Source of the DNA: DATFYM01 sp035315065
GTDB lineage: Bacteria > Acidobacteriota > Terriglobia > UBA7540
Assembly: GCA_035315065.1 (NCBI GenBank)
Contig: DATFYM010000017.1
Coordinates: forward strand, 1-33,151
Length of the DNA: 33,151 nucleotides
Direction: 5' to 3'
Both the position numbers and the translations under genes were made by a program. A model generated the notes under the pieces. That model was not told the origin of the DNA. It was given only the letters and a program-made list of their open reading frames with translations, and searched no databases. Every line of letters starts with the position of its first letter. The stretch's first letter is position 1. Below, one piece after another: positions 7,240 to 14,939 of the stretch.

Positions 7240-9912
7240 ATGGAACTTGCCACAGGGACAGAAATCCGCGATTTCAAGATCCGCGGGGGTTACGTTAACC
7301 GGCGCAGCCTCCTCTTACAAAGAAACCTCCATTCTTCGACGAAAGCAAGCGGGGTGCCGAATTACCCTGGATATTCCCCTCCGATCGCAGAGTTCGAGCT
7401 TCTTGATGGCACAGTCCGCAGCATTCCGGTCCGAGAGGCCGATGCTGTCCTGCTCAGTAATGATGATAGCGAGGAAGCGAGAAGGTATCTTTCCTTGCTT
7501 TTGGAAGCGCGTGAGGTCCAGCCCAAGGTCCGGGAGGAGTTGTCCTCCCTTGCCCCAAAGTGCCTGTCCGAAGGAACGGGGCGACTGCCGTCCGAGAGCG
7601 GCTTCGTGGTCCCCTGCACAAGCTGTGAACCTCACTCTGAGCAAGTGATCAGTCACAAAGCCTCCACACTTCTGAAACTATATCAGCTCGGCTATCCCGT
7701 TCCGGACTTTGTGGTGCTTACCGCCGAGGCATATATCAACCGCGCTCAGGGCCTCGAGGAGCACCTGGCAGACGCGCTCACGCAGCTCGAAGTCCTAACC
7801 ATGCAAAGGCTGGGCGACACGGAGGCTCCTTTAGTATTCGCCGTCCGTTGCGCGACCGGCCATTATATTCCCGGAGTGATGGACACGTACCTCAACGTGG
7901 GCGTCACGGAGAGAACGTTGCCAGGCTTGGAAAGGATGTATGGCCCCGTCGCCGCGCACAGAATGTTCCTGAACAACCTGAGGAACCTGTGTCGCTTGCT
8001 TGACCATGACAAGCATGCTGTGGATCTCAGCGCCGTCAATCCTGATCTCTCTCCCCCTGAGGTTGAAGGCTGGGTCGAGTGGTTGTCCGAGATTCTCGCG
8101 AAAACTGACCGAAAGCTTATCGAGGATCCGTTTGCACAGGCGTTGTTTTTTGCGAAACAGTGTTACAAGGATTTTGAGCAGAATCAAGAGCTGGTGGTGA
8201 CGCTTTGCCGGGGAACAGAGCCTTACCCGAGCATCATCCTGCAGAAAATGATCTGCACCGTCCGACACGAAAATGCCTATGCGGGTGTAATTTCCAGCCG
8301 CCACACCCAGACGGGTGTGGGAATCGAGCTTCAGACGGCCCACAATATCTTTGGCGAAGAAATCATGACGGGAGAAGCGGAGATCGAATCGACCGCTTTC
8401 GAAGACCGAGAGGCCATCAAGGACACCTTCCCGGCGGTGTATCACTTCGTACCTCACCTTCCGGAGCTCGAAAGGCAGTTTGAATCTCCGGTGACCATCG
8501 AGTTCGCCGTCGAAGCGACCAGTAAACATCAATGGTTTGCGCTTCTACAACTCAACGAGACCGCAATGGCCGGGAGGGCGGCGTTCGTCGCGGTAGTGGA
8601 CATGCATAAGTCCGGTACGATATCGCGGCCACGCGTTACTGAACTCATCCATCCTTACCACGTCAAACAGCTCACCAGCGACACCATCGATCAGGAGGTT
8701 TTCGACTCGCTCAACAGTTTCTGCAACGGCGTCTCGGTTCTGCCTAGATCGGCGGTGTCGGCTCGCATCTATTTCAGTAGTGAGGCTGCTTTGCGAGCCA
8801 AGAGCCTGGGACAGAAGGTGTGCCTTTGCAAAAACACGTTTGTCCCCACCGATACGGTGGTGATGCGGGAAGTGGATGCGATCGTTAGCTTGACTTCGGC
8901 CGCCATTCATGTGGTAACAATCTGCCAAAGCTTGGGCATACCAGGTCTGCTCAGCCTCGAGCAGAACGGCGTGATTCTGCGGCCAGGCGAAGGCCTCATC
9001 GACACATCCGGGAGGGAAATTAAGGAGGGAGACTGGATCACCCTCTCTTCCAGGCGGGGAACCCTTTACGAGGGAGAGGCCAAGTTTGTGCCTGGCCGGC
9101 TCCTGCGCTACATGAGGGGAGAAGCGGTGCAATTGGAAGAGCAGGAGCGGGAGACCTTCGCCTCGGTGGCTTACGCTTATCGCTACTATCAGCAGCTCAT
9201 CCGAGGTCTCAAGGTGGACCAGATCGCTAGTCTGACCGAGGTCACTCGCCTGGTGAACTTTGAGCTGGGACGGGAGTCGGAAGAAGCGAGCAAACTGGTC
9301 AATGGCTGGTTCGACGAGCACGAAACGCAATACCTGGAAGGGGTCCTCAAGAGCGATATTGGCGACCACTTGGGACAGAGCAACGTTTTCCAGATGCTCT
9401 CTCTCGACCGAAAGATCAAGTTCTTTAAGCAGGCGGCGGGCCAATGTGCACGTGAGCACATTTCCGGCTTCGAAGCGGGGGCTTTTATGCTGGGCCGGTT
9501 CTTATGCGTGCGCTATCCTGCCGCTTTCTGGAAGCGCTTTAGCCCCTCCGAGATCGGGCTGCTGGTAAACGAGTGGGTCCTCTTCGAGAAATACATGCAG
9601 GTTCTGCAGACCGTAGGAGAAAGGGAAGCCCTCAAGGCCCGCAAGCAGATTCTCAAGGGTGGGCTCGATCAACTGTCGCTGCATCCCCGCAATGTGCAGT
9701 CGCTGATCACACTTAAGCTTAGTGGGGCACCCCTGCACCAAGCCCAGGAGTGCTTGCCGCAATGGGCCGATCCTCAATCTGCGCGAGTGCTGGAATTACT
9801 CCAGTTGCCGTACCGCGCTTTCTTCGATTTCAAGGCGAACTGGTCTGTCGGCCGGCTGCAGCGAATCTGCCTGGAAGAGAATCTGCCGCTTCCAGGCCCG
9901 GACGATGTTTGA
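7240..9912 (+). CDS. PPDK-like dikinase lacking the PEP/pyruvate barrel
   Basis: An 890-aa protein related to pyruvate phosphate dikinase. ATP-grasp parts: HKASTLLKLYQLGYPVPDFV (139-158), FAVRCATGHYIPGVMDTYLN (200-219), YAGVISSRHTQTGVG and FGEEIMTGEAEIE (347-383), then a LLQLNETAMAGRAAF strand (435-449), the place of the usual LQTR motif. A phosphohistidine swivel domain follows (about 497-615). There AAIHVVTICQSLGIP aligns with the TSHAAxxAR motif and puts His557 at the catalytic position, although the usual GG-T-S before it is altered. Residues 620-890 are helical and show none of the PEP/pyruvate TIM-barrel motifs. The ATG at 7240 has a GGAG site six bases upstream and is preferred to a TTG at 7210. 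It is convergent with the enolase fusion. The enzyme could phosphorylate its own His and pass phosphate to an unknown acceptor. Confidence 0.85.
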   Translation: MELATGTEIRDFKIRGGYVNRRSLLLQRNLHSSTKASGVPNYPGYSPPIAEFELLDGTVRSIPVREADAVLLSNDDSEEARRYLSLLLEAREVQPKVREELSSLAPKCLSEGTGRLPSESGFVVPCTSCEPHSEQVISHKASTLLKLYQLGYPVPDFVVLTAEAYINRAQGLEEHLADALTQLEVLTMQRLGDTEAPLVFAVRCATGHYIPGVMDTYLNVGVTERTLPGLERMYGPVAAHRMFLNNLRNLCRLLDHDKHAVDLSAVNPDLSPPEVEGWVEWLSEILAKTDRKLIEDPFAQALFFAKQCYKDFEQNQELVVTLCRGTEPYPSIILQKMICTVRHENAYAGVISSRHTQTGVGIELQTAHNIFGEEIMTGEAEIESTAFEDREAIKDTFPAVYHFVPHLPELERQFESPVTIEFAVEATSKHQWFALLQLNETAMAGRAAFVAVVDMHKSGTISRPRVTELIHPYHVKQLTSDTIDQEVFDSLNSFCNGVSVLPRSAVSARIYFSSEAALRAKSLGQKVCLCKNTFVPTDTVVMREVDAIVSLTSAAIHVVTICQSLGIPGLLSLEQNGVILRPGEGLIDTSGREIKEGDWITLSSRRGTLYEGEAKFVPGRLLRYMRGEAVQLEEQERETFASVAYAYRYYQQLIRGLKVDQIASLTEVTRLVNFELGRESEEASKLVNGWFDEHETQYLEGVLKSDIGDHLGQSNVFQMLSLDRKIKFFKQAAGQCAREHISGFEAGAFMLGRFLCVRYPAAFWKRFSPSEIGLLVNEWVLFEKYMQVLQTVGEREALKARKQILKGGLDQLSLHPRNVQSLITLKLSGAPLHQAQECLPQWADPQSARVLELLQLPYRAFFDFKANWSVGRLQRICLEENLPLPGPDDV

Positions 9913-9939
9913 TGAGGTGCCCAGTCTCTTCTCAAGAGT

Positions 9940-12477
9940 CTAGGCGTGGACCTCTTCCGGAATCTCCACGGCAGACTTAATCGCCGCTGCAGACTTGATC
10001 CCGTACAAATAATCGCGATCGAGCGTCTGTTCCGTCTCGCGCAGCACGTCGGGAAGTTCTACTCCGTCGCGTGCGGCAATGAGGCGTCCGAGCGCCAGCG
10101 ACATAGATAGGATCGCGTTCATGCCGAGGTTCGCCTTTCTTTGCATGAACTGAATCTTCTCGTCCGCTGAAGCGCTGGCGCTGACTTTCCCGCGTTTGGT
10201 GGCGAGGTCCAACTCCATCAACAGAAGCGCCCGATCAATGTCGGCAAGAGTGCCGAGCTCGGAGATCTTTTTTCCAAGGAAATGGGGAGCGATCACTTCG
10301 GTGACGTTTGCCACAGCGTTCAGGCAGCCTTTACCGCCATAGCGTTTGGCTCTTATCCAGAGGTCAGCCAGATCACGATTTTCTTTCGTGATCGTCTCGG
10401 CCTTTACGTCCGGAGAAAAGCGGTACGTTTTTTCCGCCGCCTTGTAGACGAAATAATTGGGGAATTTCCGTGTGAGTGGGCCGGCCTCGATGATGCCGTC
10501 AACCAAATGTATGGCCTCGTCGGTCCCAGCCGAAACGCCCAAGGGTGTGGCGGCGGAGAATTTCATTCCGTTATCGAGCATGACCATGACGCCAACCGTG
10601 GGGTTGCCGGCGTTGGTCGGCTCCTCGTGAGCGGAGATGTCCGAAATGCTCAGATCGGGATCGAGCCTTCGGGTGATTTTGCTTCCCTTCTTGGCCATTT
10701 CCATCAATTCGACAACTCTTCCGTATTTGACCAGCCTCTCCGTGTTGGCGCCACCTCCACATTTCAGGCCGAGCGCGCCCACTGCGAAACTGATATCGGC
10801 TTCCATGACCTCGTTGGGAGACTTGGATCGATGAGAAACCACCAAGGCGAGTCCCGCCTGCTTCGCGGTGCGAGTCGCCAGGAGGGTCTCGCTCAGCGTG
10901 CCGATCTGGTTGGCCTTGATTAGAGCCGTATTGATGAGCCCTTGCTCGGCGCACCTTTGAATGGTGGAATCCTTGGTCGTGACCAGGTCGTCGCCGATGA
11001 TCAAGATTTCCTTGTCGAGGGCTTTCATGAGTTTCTTCCACCCTTCGTAGTCATCTTCCGCGAAAGGGTCTTCGAGAGAAACAATGGGATACTTCTTAAC
11101 CCAGCGAAGGTACAGATCGACCATTTCATCCGTGCTCAGGACTCTTGGATCCTCGGCTCTCCAGAACAGGTACTGGCCGATCGAATCTTTCTCACCGGTC
11201 TTCTCCCGGTAGGCATTGCTGAGTTCGCTGGCGGCGGGATCGAGCGCGAGGCAAACATCCCGGTCGGGAACAAACCCGCACTCCTCGATGGCCTGAACGG
11301 CCACTCGCAAGGCTCTTTCCTCCGGAAGAAAGTCACTCTCCTCCTTGGCGTAGGAAGCGACGATTCCACCCTCCAGACCAATGCCCACGAAACTGAGGCC
11401 TTCCGAGTCCTGGATGATCTGGATCGCCCGGCTTTGAAGCATGTTGGTGAACCGTTGGGCCTCGATGTAATCCTTGGCCGTGAGAGGCAGGAACATCAAC
11501 TCCTGAAAACTCAGGTTGCCACCCATCTCTTCGGTGTGCCGACCGCCCTGGATGGAATTTCTGAACTCCCACGGCGCGAACACAATTCTGCCATCCGGAA
11601 GCTCCAACTCTTGAAGCCGATGCAGACGGAGCTTGCGCCGGAGTTCGGAGGGCTTTACGGCGCGCGATTCGGGCGTCTCCCGAGCAGGTTCTGCGGCCCT
11701 CACTTCCGCCGCTTTCGCAGCGGCCTCCGCTTGCCTGGTCTGAAAAGCCTTGTACTTTCCGGAGTCCGAGAGCAGGAAGTCGAGGAGAGCAACGGCCCCC
11801 ATCGTAAAGAGAGCTCTTCCCACGTAGACCGAGGCAGGAACAGCCGCGTAGAGGCCGCCCAACATCAGAATGATGCCAGGCATGAACGTGATCTGGCTGA
11901 GCACCTTGCTCGCTCTCGGCCCTGCAGCCGATACCGCCAGGTTCTGCGTCCTGACGCTGGGATGAAAGCTGCCCGCTTCCTTGTTCACGCCGCGAAAGGC
12001 GCCGTACGGAATCTTCGCGAACATCTCCAGATACCAGCGCCATCTCCCCACAATGCCTTGTTTCAGCTTCTCTGCAGCGGGACCAGCAAGCTCGGGTCTG
12101 AGATTGTTGGTTTTGACGGCGCTCAAGTAATGTCCCATCTCGTGGATGGCGATGTTGATGTGCCACGACGCGTACCACATGAAGGATGAGATTACGACTT
12201 CTTTGCTTAGAAACATCGCCTGCATCACGGCGAATTTCGAGGCCACATGCAAAGGAATGCTAAGCAGCGAGGTCAGGAAGGCGGCGTGGAAGGACACCAG
12301 TTTGTGGTTGGCGATGATCCAGCCGCGATCCAGGCGTGGCGTTTCGCTCGGCGGCCCGATGAATGTACAAACCAGCCGCTTCCAGAATCCGGCCGCTGAT
12401 CGACTGATTCGTTCTGAGAACGGTTTCCGATTCAAGCTCGACTGAGTGATATCTGACTTTTTGGGATGTTGTGTCAT
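9940..12477 (-). CDS. M50-like membrane protease fused to circularly permuted enolase
   Basis: An 845-aa fusion. Residues 52-240 are membrane segments with a zinc-protease motif HEMGH (112-116), a SAAGPRASK segment like the M50 GP-N motif, and Asp238 in a late LLSDSG segment as possible third ligand. After an Ala/Glu-rich linker (245-285) comes an enolase with its domains swapped. The barrel is first: GGRH His314, QELM Glu326, LEGG Glu369, ALDPAASE Asp413, SLEDPFAEDD Glu469, GDD Asp496, LIKANQIGTLSE Lys521, SHRS 548-551, LKCGG Lys572. The N-terminal capping domain is second: GNPTV (624-628), PLGVSAG loop with Ser649, YGGKG (713-717), NAILSMSLAL (787-796). All residues expected for 2-phosphoglycerate/PEP catalysis appear present. 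A TTGGAG site precedes the ATG. The gene is convergent with the PPDK-like gene, 27 bp apart. Confidence 0.9.
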   Translation of the reverse strand: MTQHPKKSDITQSSLNRKPFSERISRSAAGFWKRLVCTFIGPPSETPRLDRGWIIANHKLVSFHAAFLTSLLSIPLHVASKFAVMQAMFLSKEVVISSFMWYASWHINIAIHEMGHYLSAVKTNNLRPELAGPAAEKLKQGIVGRWRWYLEMFAKIPYGAFRGVNKEAGSFHPSVRTQNLAVSAAGPRASKVLSQITFMPGIILMLGGLYAAVPASVYVGRALFTMGAVALLDFLLSDSGKYKAFQTRQAEAAAKAAEVRAAEPARETPESRAVKPSELRRKLRLHRLQELELPDGRIVFAPWEFRNSIQGGRHTEEMGGNLSFQELMFLPLTAKDYIEAQRFTNMLQSRAIQIIQDSEGLSFVGIGLEGGIVASYAKEESDFLPEERALRVAVQAIEECGFVPDRDVCLALDPAASELSNAYREKTGEKDSIGQYLFWRAEDPRVLSTDEMVDLYLRWVKKYPIVSLEDPFAEDDYEGWKKLMKALDKEILIIGDDLVTTKDSTIQRCAEQGLINTALIKANQIGTLSETLLATRTAKQAGLALVVSHRSKSPNEVMEADISFAVGALGLKCGGGANTERLVKYGRVVELMEMAKKGSKITRRLDPDLSISDISAHEEPTNAGNPTVGVMVMLDNGMKFSAATPLGVSAGTDEAIHLVDGIIEAGPLTRKFPNYFVYKAAEKTYRFSPDVKAETITKENRDLADLWIRAKRYGGKGCLNAVANVTEVIAPHFLGKKISELGTLADIDRALLLMELDLATKRGKVSASASADEKIQFMQRKANLGMNAILSMSLALGRLIAARDGVELPDVLRETEQTLDRDYLYGIKSAAAIKSAVEIPEEVHA

Positions 12478-13109
12478 AGCGGCGCTCCAAGTGGGATGAC
12501 GTTGGCTAAACCACTGCGTTGGTCGGCGGCAGCGCTATCATCCAGAGTCCGTAAAACTCGCTGCTTTGATTCGGGAATGGCTGTTGACGTCAGCATTCGG
12601 GAATCAAGCAGACGCCTAAACTCTCTATGACAGGCTGCAATAAGTCTGTGACCCCCATCACACGTGTAGGTAAGTGGGGCCCGTCGGGTTAATTAGCCAT
12701 AATGCTCGGAAAAGACGCGAGGCTGAATTCGAGTACGATTGGGCTGTTCCAAACTCAATCGGAATCGGAAGGAGTGCCCCTGAGATGCTATCAGTCGAAC
12801 CGATGCCCCTTCCGCATCCTGTCGCGTACGGCCTCAGGAAGAATGACCATTGCCGATTGCCGAATGGAAGAGAGGCTCATTGACGATTTCTGGATGGCCT
12901 ATTCAAAGCGCCGCGGGGCTTGCCTGCTTTCCCGTCCAACCGCCAATCAGCAATTCCCGACGCCTTCATCGCTGTGCTCGCTTGCCCGGGTCACGCTAGG
13001 CCGCTTCCAAGCGGACTTTAACCTTCAATCCGGCCTTGCGAAGTTGGTCCTCGACGACGACGGCGAAGGGAGAGGGCTGAAATCGTTCAAGGAAACTCCC
13101 TCTCCCTCC
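12478..13109. other. Gene-free region upstream of the enolase fusion
   Basis: Contains the CRP-type palindrome at 12647 but no supported gene; the short frames here have no ribosome-binding site or family resemblance. The last part (12990-13080) is ordinary GC-rich sequence that may be decayed coding DNA. Confidence 0.5.
12647..12662. promoter_or_regulatory. Perfect CRP-type palindrome upstream of the enolase fusion
   Basis: TGTGA-CCCCCA-TCACA, a perfect match to the CRP consensus half-sites, lying 170 bp upstream of the minus-strand ATG at 12477 and in otherwise gene-free DNA. The matching site before the convergent dikinase-like gene (7153) points to shared control. Confidence 0.6.
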
Positions 13110-13263
13110 GAAGGTGTGAAATAATTGCGAAGAGGCTTCCATCACAGAGACACAGAGGCACAGAGAAGAATGAGAAGCGTCTGGAAATAAACGCCATCTC
13201 ATGTGATCTTCTCACTCTTTCTCTGTGTCTCTGCGCCTCTGTGTTTAATTCTTTCACAGCTTC
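13110..13263. repeat. MITE-like palindromic repeat, copy A
   Basis: A 154-bp element bounded by GAAGGTGTGAA and TTCACAGCTTC (imperfect terminal inverted repeats). Its arms are made of CACAGAGACACAGAGGCACAG words on the left and the reverse-complement words on the right, so the whole can fold as a long hairpin. A second copy with the same layout lies at 16015-16155. Confidence 0.8.
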
Positions 13264-13313
13264 TCCGGGAGAGGGTGGCGCGAAGCGCCGGGTGAGGGGG
13301 CAGGCCCACTGCG

Positions 13314-14078
13314 TCAGCACGGCAGGTCCTCGATGTCCGTACCGCGGCTCGGCGAGGTCAGCTCCAACTTAGCCGCGCGGGGAAAGAGGATGTAATTCTC
13401 AAGAAACATGTGCTGGTGCAAGTCCTCTTCCAGCGCCTGAAGTCCCTGGTACAGTTCACGATAGCTCAGGCAGGCGTCGCGTGGCACCAGGTAGTGGTTG
13501 CTGGCCTCACGGATTTCGCGCAGTTGGCCGCCTGCCTCATCGTGCTCGCGGATCATCTGTTGCAGCGGAGCCTCAAGGGTTTCAAAAGGAGGGTGAGTCA
13601 CAGCTCGCTCGCCGTTCGCGCCCGCCTCGAGCTGAAGGACGTACGGGAAAAGAAGCTTCTCCTCCTTGCTGAGGTGGTCCAGCAAGTCGTTCCGCAGGCC
13701 CTCGAACAAGTGACGAATCCGCGCCAGTTCAGGATGCTGCTCGCCGTGAATCGCGAGCACCTTCACCAGCAACGGATCGAGACGCTCCAGTTGCTCTCGG
13801 ACGAAACCGTGGTGCCTGGCCACGATGTGGGCGATAAGATCCGCGAGCGATTCGTTGTTCCAATTCTTCAGTTCGTCGGCGTCCTCGCTGGCGGACTTTT
13901 CGGCATCTTCCAACGACTTCAACACCTGGTCCACCGGCAGGTCCGCGCCGACGCACACATCCCGCAGGCGCCGGTTCCCGCGGCAACAGTAGTCGATGCC
14001 CAGCTTCTCAAACACTCGGGTAGCGCCTGGTAACTTCACCGCAATGGACTGCAAGGTACTGCTGGCGTTGACGCTCAT
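13314..14078 (-). CDS. ric: Iron-sulfur cluster repair di-iron protein (Ric/ScdA/YtfE)
   Basis: A 254-aa protein of the Ric family, which repairs Fe-S clusters damaged by nitric oxide or oxidants in the cytoplasm. The N-terminal ScdA_N/DUF542 domain has the expected paired cysteines (GIDYCCRG, Cys31-Cys32). The hemerythrin-like part supplies the di-iron ligands: IVARHHGFVREQ, HLSKEEKLLFPYV, IREHDEAGGQL and HQHMFLENYILFPRA. The ATG is preceded by AAGGAG. A Cys/His-rich unknown gene lies just upstream in the same direction, separated by a palindromic repeat. The Crp/Fnr-like protein at 19770 could regulate a nitric-oxide response, but that is inference. Confidence 0.93.
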   Translation of the reverse strand: MSVNASSTLQSIAVKLPGATRVFEKLGIDYCCRGNRRLRDVCVGADLPVDQVLKSLEDAEKSASEDADELKNWNNESLADLIAHIVARHHGFVREQLERLDPLLVKVLAIHGEQHPELARIRHLFEGLRNDLLDHLSKEEKLLFPYVLQLEAGANGERAVTHPPFETLEAPLQQMIREHDEAGGQLREIREASNHYLVPRDACLSYRELYQGLQALEEDLHQHMFLENYILFPRAAKLELTSPSRGTDIEDLPC

Positions 14079-14107
14079 TTCATGCTCCTTCCTGGTAGCA
14101 CAGCTTT

Positions 14108-14199
14108 GAGCTAGCTATCAGCTTTCAGCCATCAGCCTTCAGCGTCAACCTTCAGCCCCACTTTTTTCTTGCTGATTGCTGATTGCTGATAGCTGACCG
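14108..14199. repeat. Palindrome of tandem AGCTATCAGC-like words
   Basis: Left arm of repeated (T/C)CAGC words (GCTATCAGCTTTCAGCCATC and on), right arm of GCTGATTGCTGATTGCTGAT and on, separated by a short T-rich loop. The arms are reverse complements with mismatches. It lies between the Ric gene and the gene upstream of it. Confidence 0.7.
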
Positions 14200-14216
14200 C
14201 TCCCTGCCGTTCGGCC

Positions 14217-14591
14217 CTACGCGGGCTTTCCGGCGCGCTCCGCCTCGATCCGCCTGATGGTGGAGCGCAGCCAGTCTTTAACGTCGTCCTCCAATTTTTC
14301 TTGTCGGTCGCGGTCTTCGATGGTGGCGATCGTCTCCCCGGATCTGTTCAACGGAATGTGGTGGCAAGGAACGTCCTCGTTGCGGTGTTCCGACGGCACA
14401 AACTGCATCAACAGGCACTCATCGCAAGGATGGGTGCGCAAGGGATCGCCAAAGTTGATGCAGGTGACGGCATCCTGAAAGACCGACGTCGCCTTCCAGG
14501 GCGTCCGCACCGAGCGTCCGTAGCCTCCCTTCTCAATGAAGTCGAGCTCGAACTTCAGGACCTCCAAAATGTCTCGATCGTCCTTCGGCAT
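14217..14591 (-). CDS. Unknown Cys/His-rich protein
   Basis: A 124-aa soluble protein with a cluster of potential metal ligands: Cys44, then HPCDEC (Cys56, Cys59) and PCHH (Cys76, His77, His78). A C-terminal helix rich in E, D and R follows. The ATG has a GGAGG site five bases upstream, so the gene is well supported. No family was recognised. Its position upstream of ric on the same strand, with a CRP-type site 107 bp before its start, suggests a role in redox or nitric-oxide stress. That role is inference. Confidence 0.7.
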   Translation of the reverse strand: MPKDDRDILEVLKFELDFIEKGGYGRSVRTPWKATSVFQDAVTCINFGDPLRTHPCDECLLMQFVPSEHRNEDVPCHHIPLNRSGETIATIEDRDRQEKLEDDVKDWLRSTIRRIEAERAGKPA

Positions 14592-14697
14592 AGCCGCCTC
14601 CGATGATTGGGTCGTCTGGTCTCTCTGGCTCCGTGCATTGACCTAGCTAAGATACAACATGGCTCGACGCGTGGGTATGATTTCGGTCACCCAAGTT

Positions 14698-14713
14698 TGT
14701 GATGAACATCACC
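14698..14713. promoter_or_regulatory. CRP/FNR-type palindrome
   Basis: TGTGA-TGAACA-TCACC. It also fits the FNR-type layout GTGAT-N4-ATCAC, a perfect inverted repeat. It lies between divergent genes, 107 bp before the start at 14591 and 227 bp before 14940, and shares TGTGA-N4-CATCAC with the sites at 7153 and 12647. Confidence 0.5.
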
Positions 14714-14741
14714 ACGGCATCCGGGAATCAACTTGGATGAA

Positions 14742-14813
14742 GTTGTCAGTCGTCAGTTGCAGCAGCGGGTTCCGGATGAGAGGCAACTGACAACGGACCA
14801 CTGACAAATGACG
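14742..14813. repeat. Palindrome of GTCAGT/ACTGAC words
   Basis: Left arm GTTGTCAGTCGTCAGTTGC (14742-14760), right arm starting GCAACTGACAAC (14783) and continuing with a further ACTGACAA word. Same architecture as the other word-palindromes in the window but a different word. Confidence 0.65.
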
Positions 14814-14939
14814 CCGGTTCCAATCGTCAATCCTTCGCTTCGCTCAGGACCAATCTACAATCGGCAATTTCCGTTCCATCATATATAATCTTCGCCCGAG
14901 GGGAAGCAGTCTGCGTAATCGGAACGGATTGGAAACACG

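Noticed and set aside
8545..9459. A 304-codon minus-strand frame
   Set aside because: It lies wholly inside the dikinase-like gene, whose motifs are clear on the plus strand.
12702..13124. A 140-codon plus-strand frame
   Set aside because: It has no ribosome-binding site or family match and runs into the palindromic repeat copy A.
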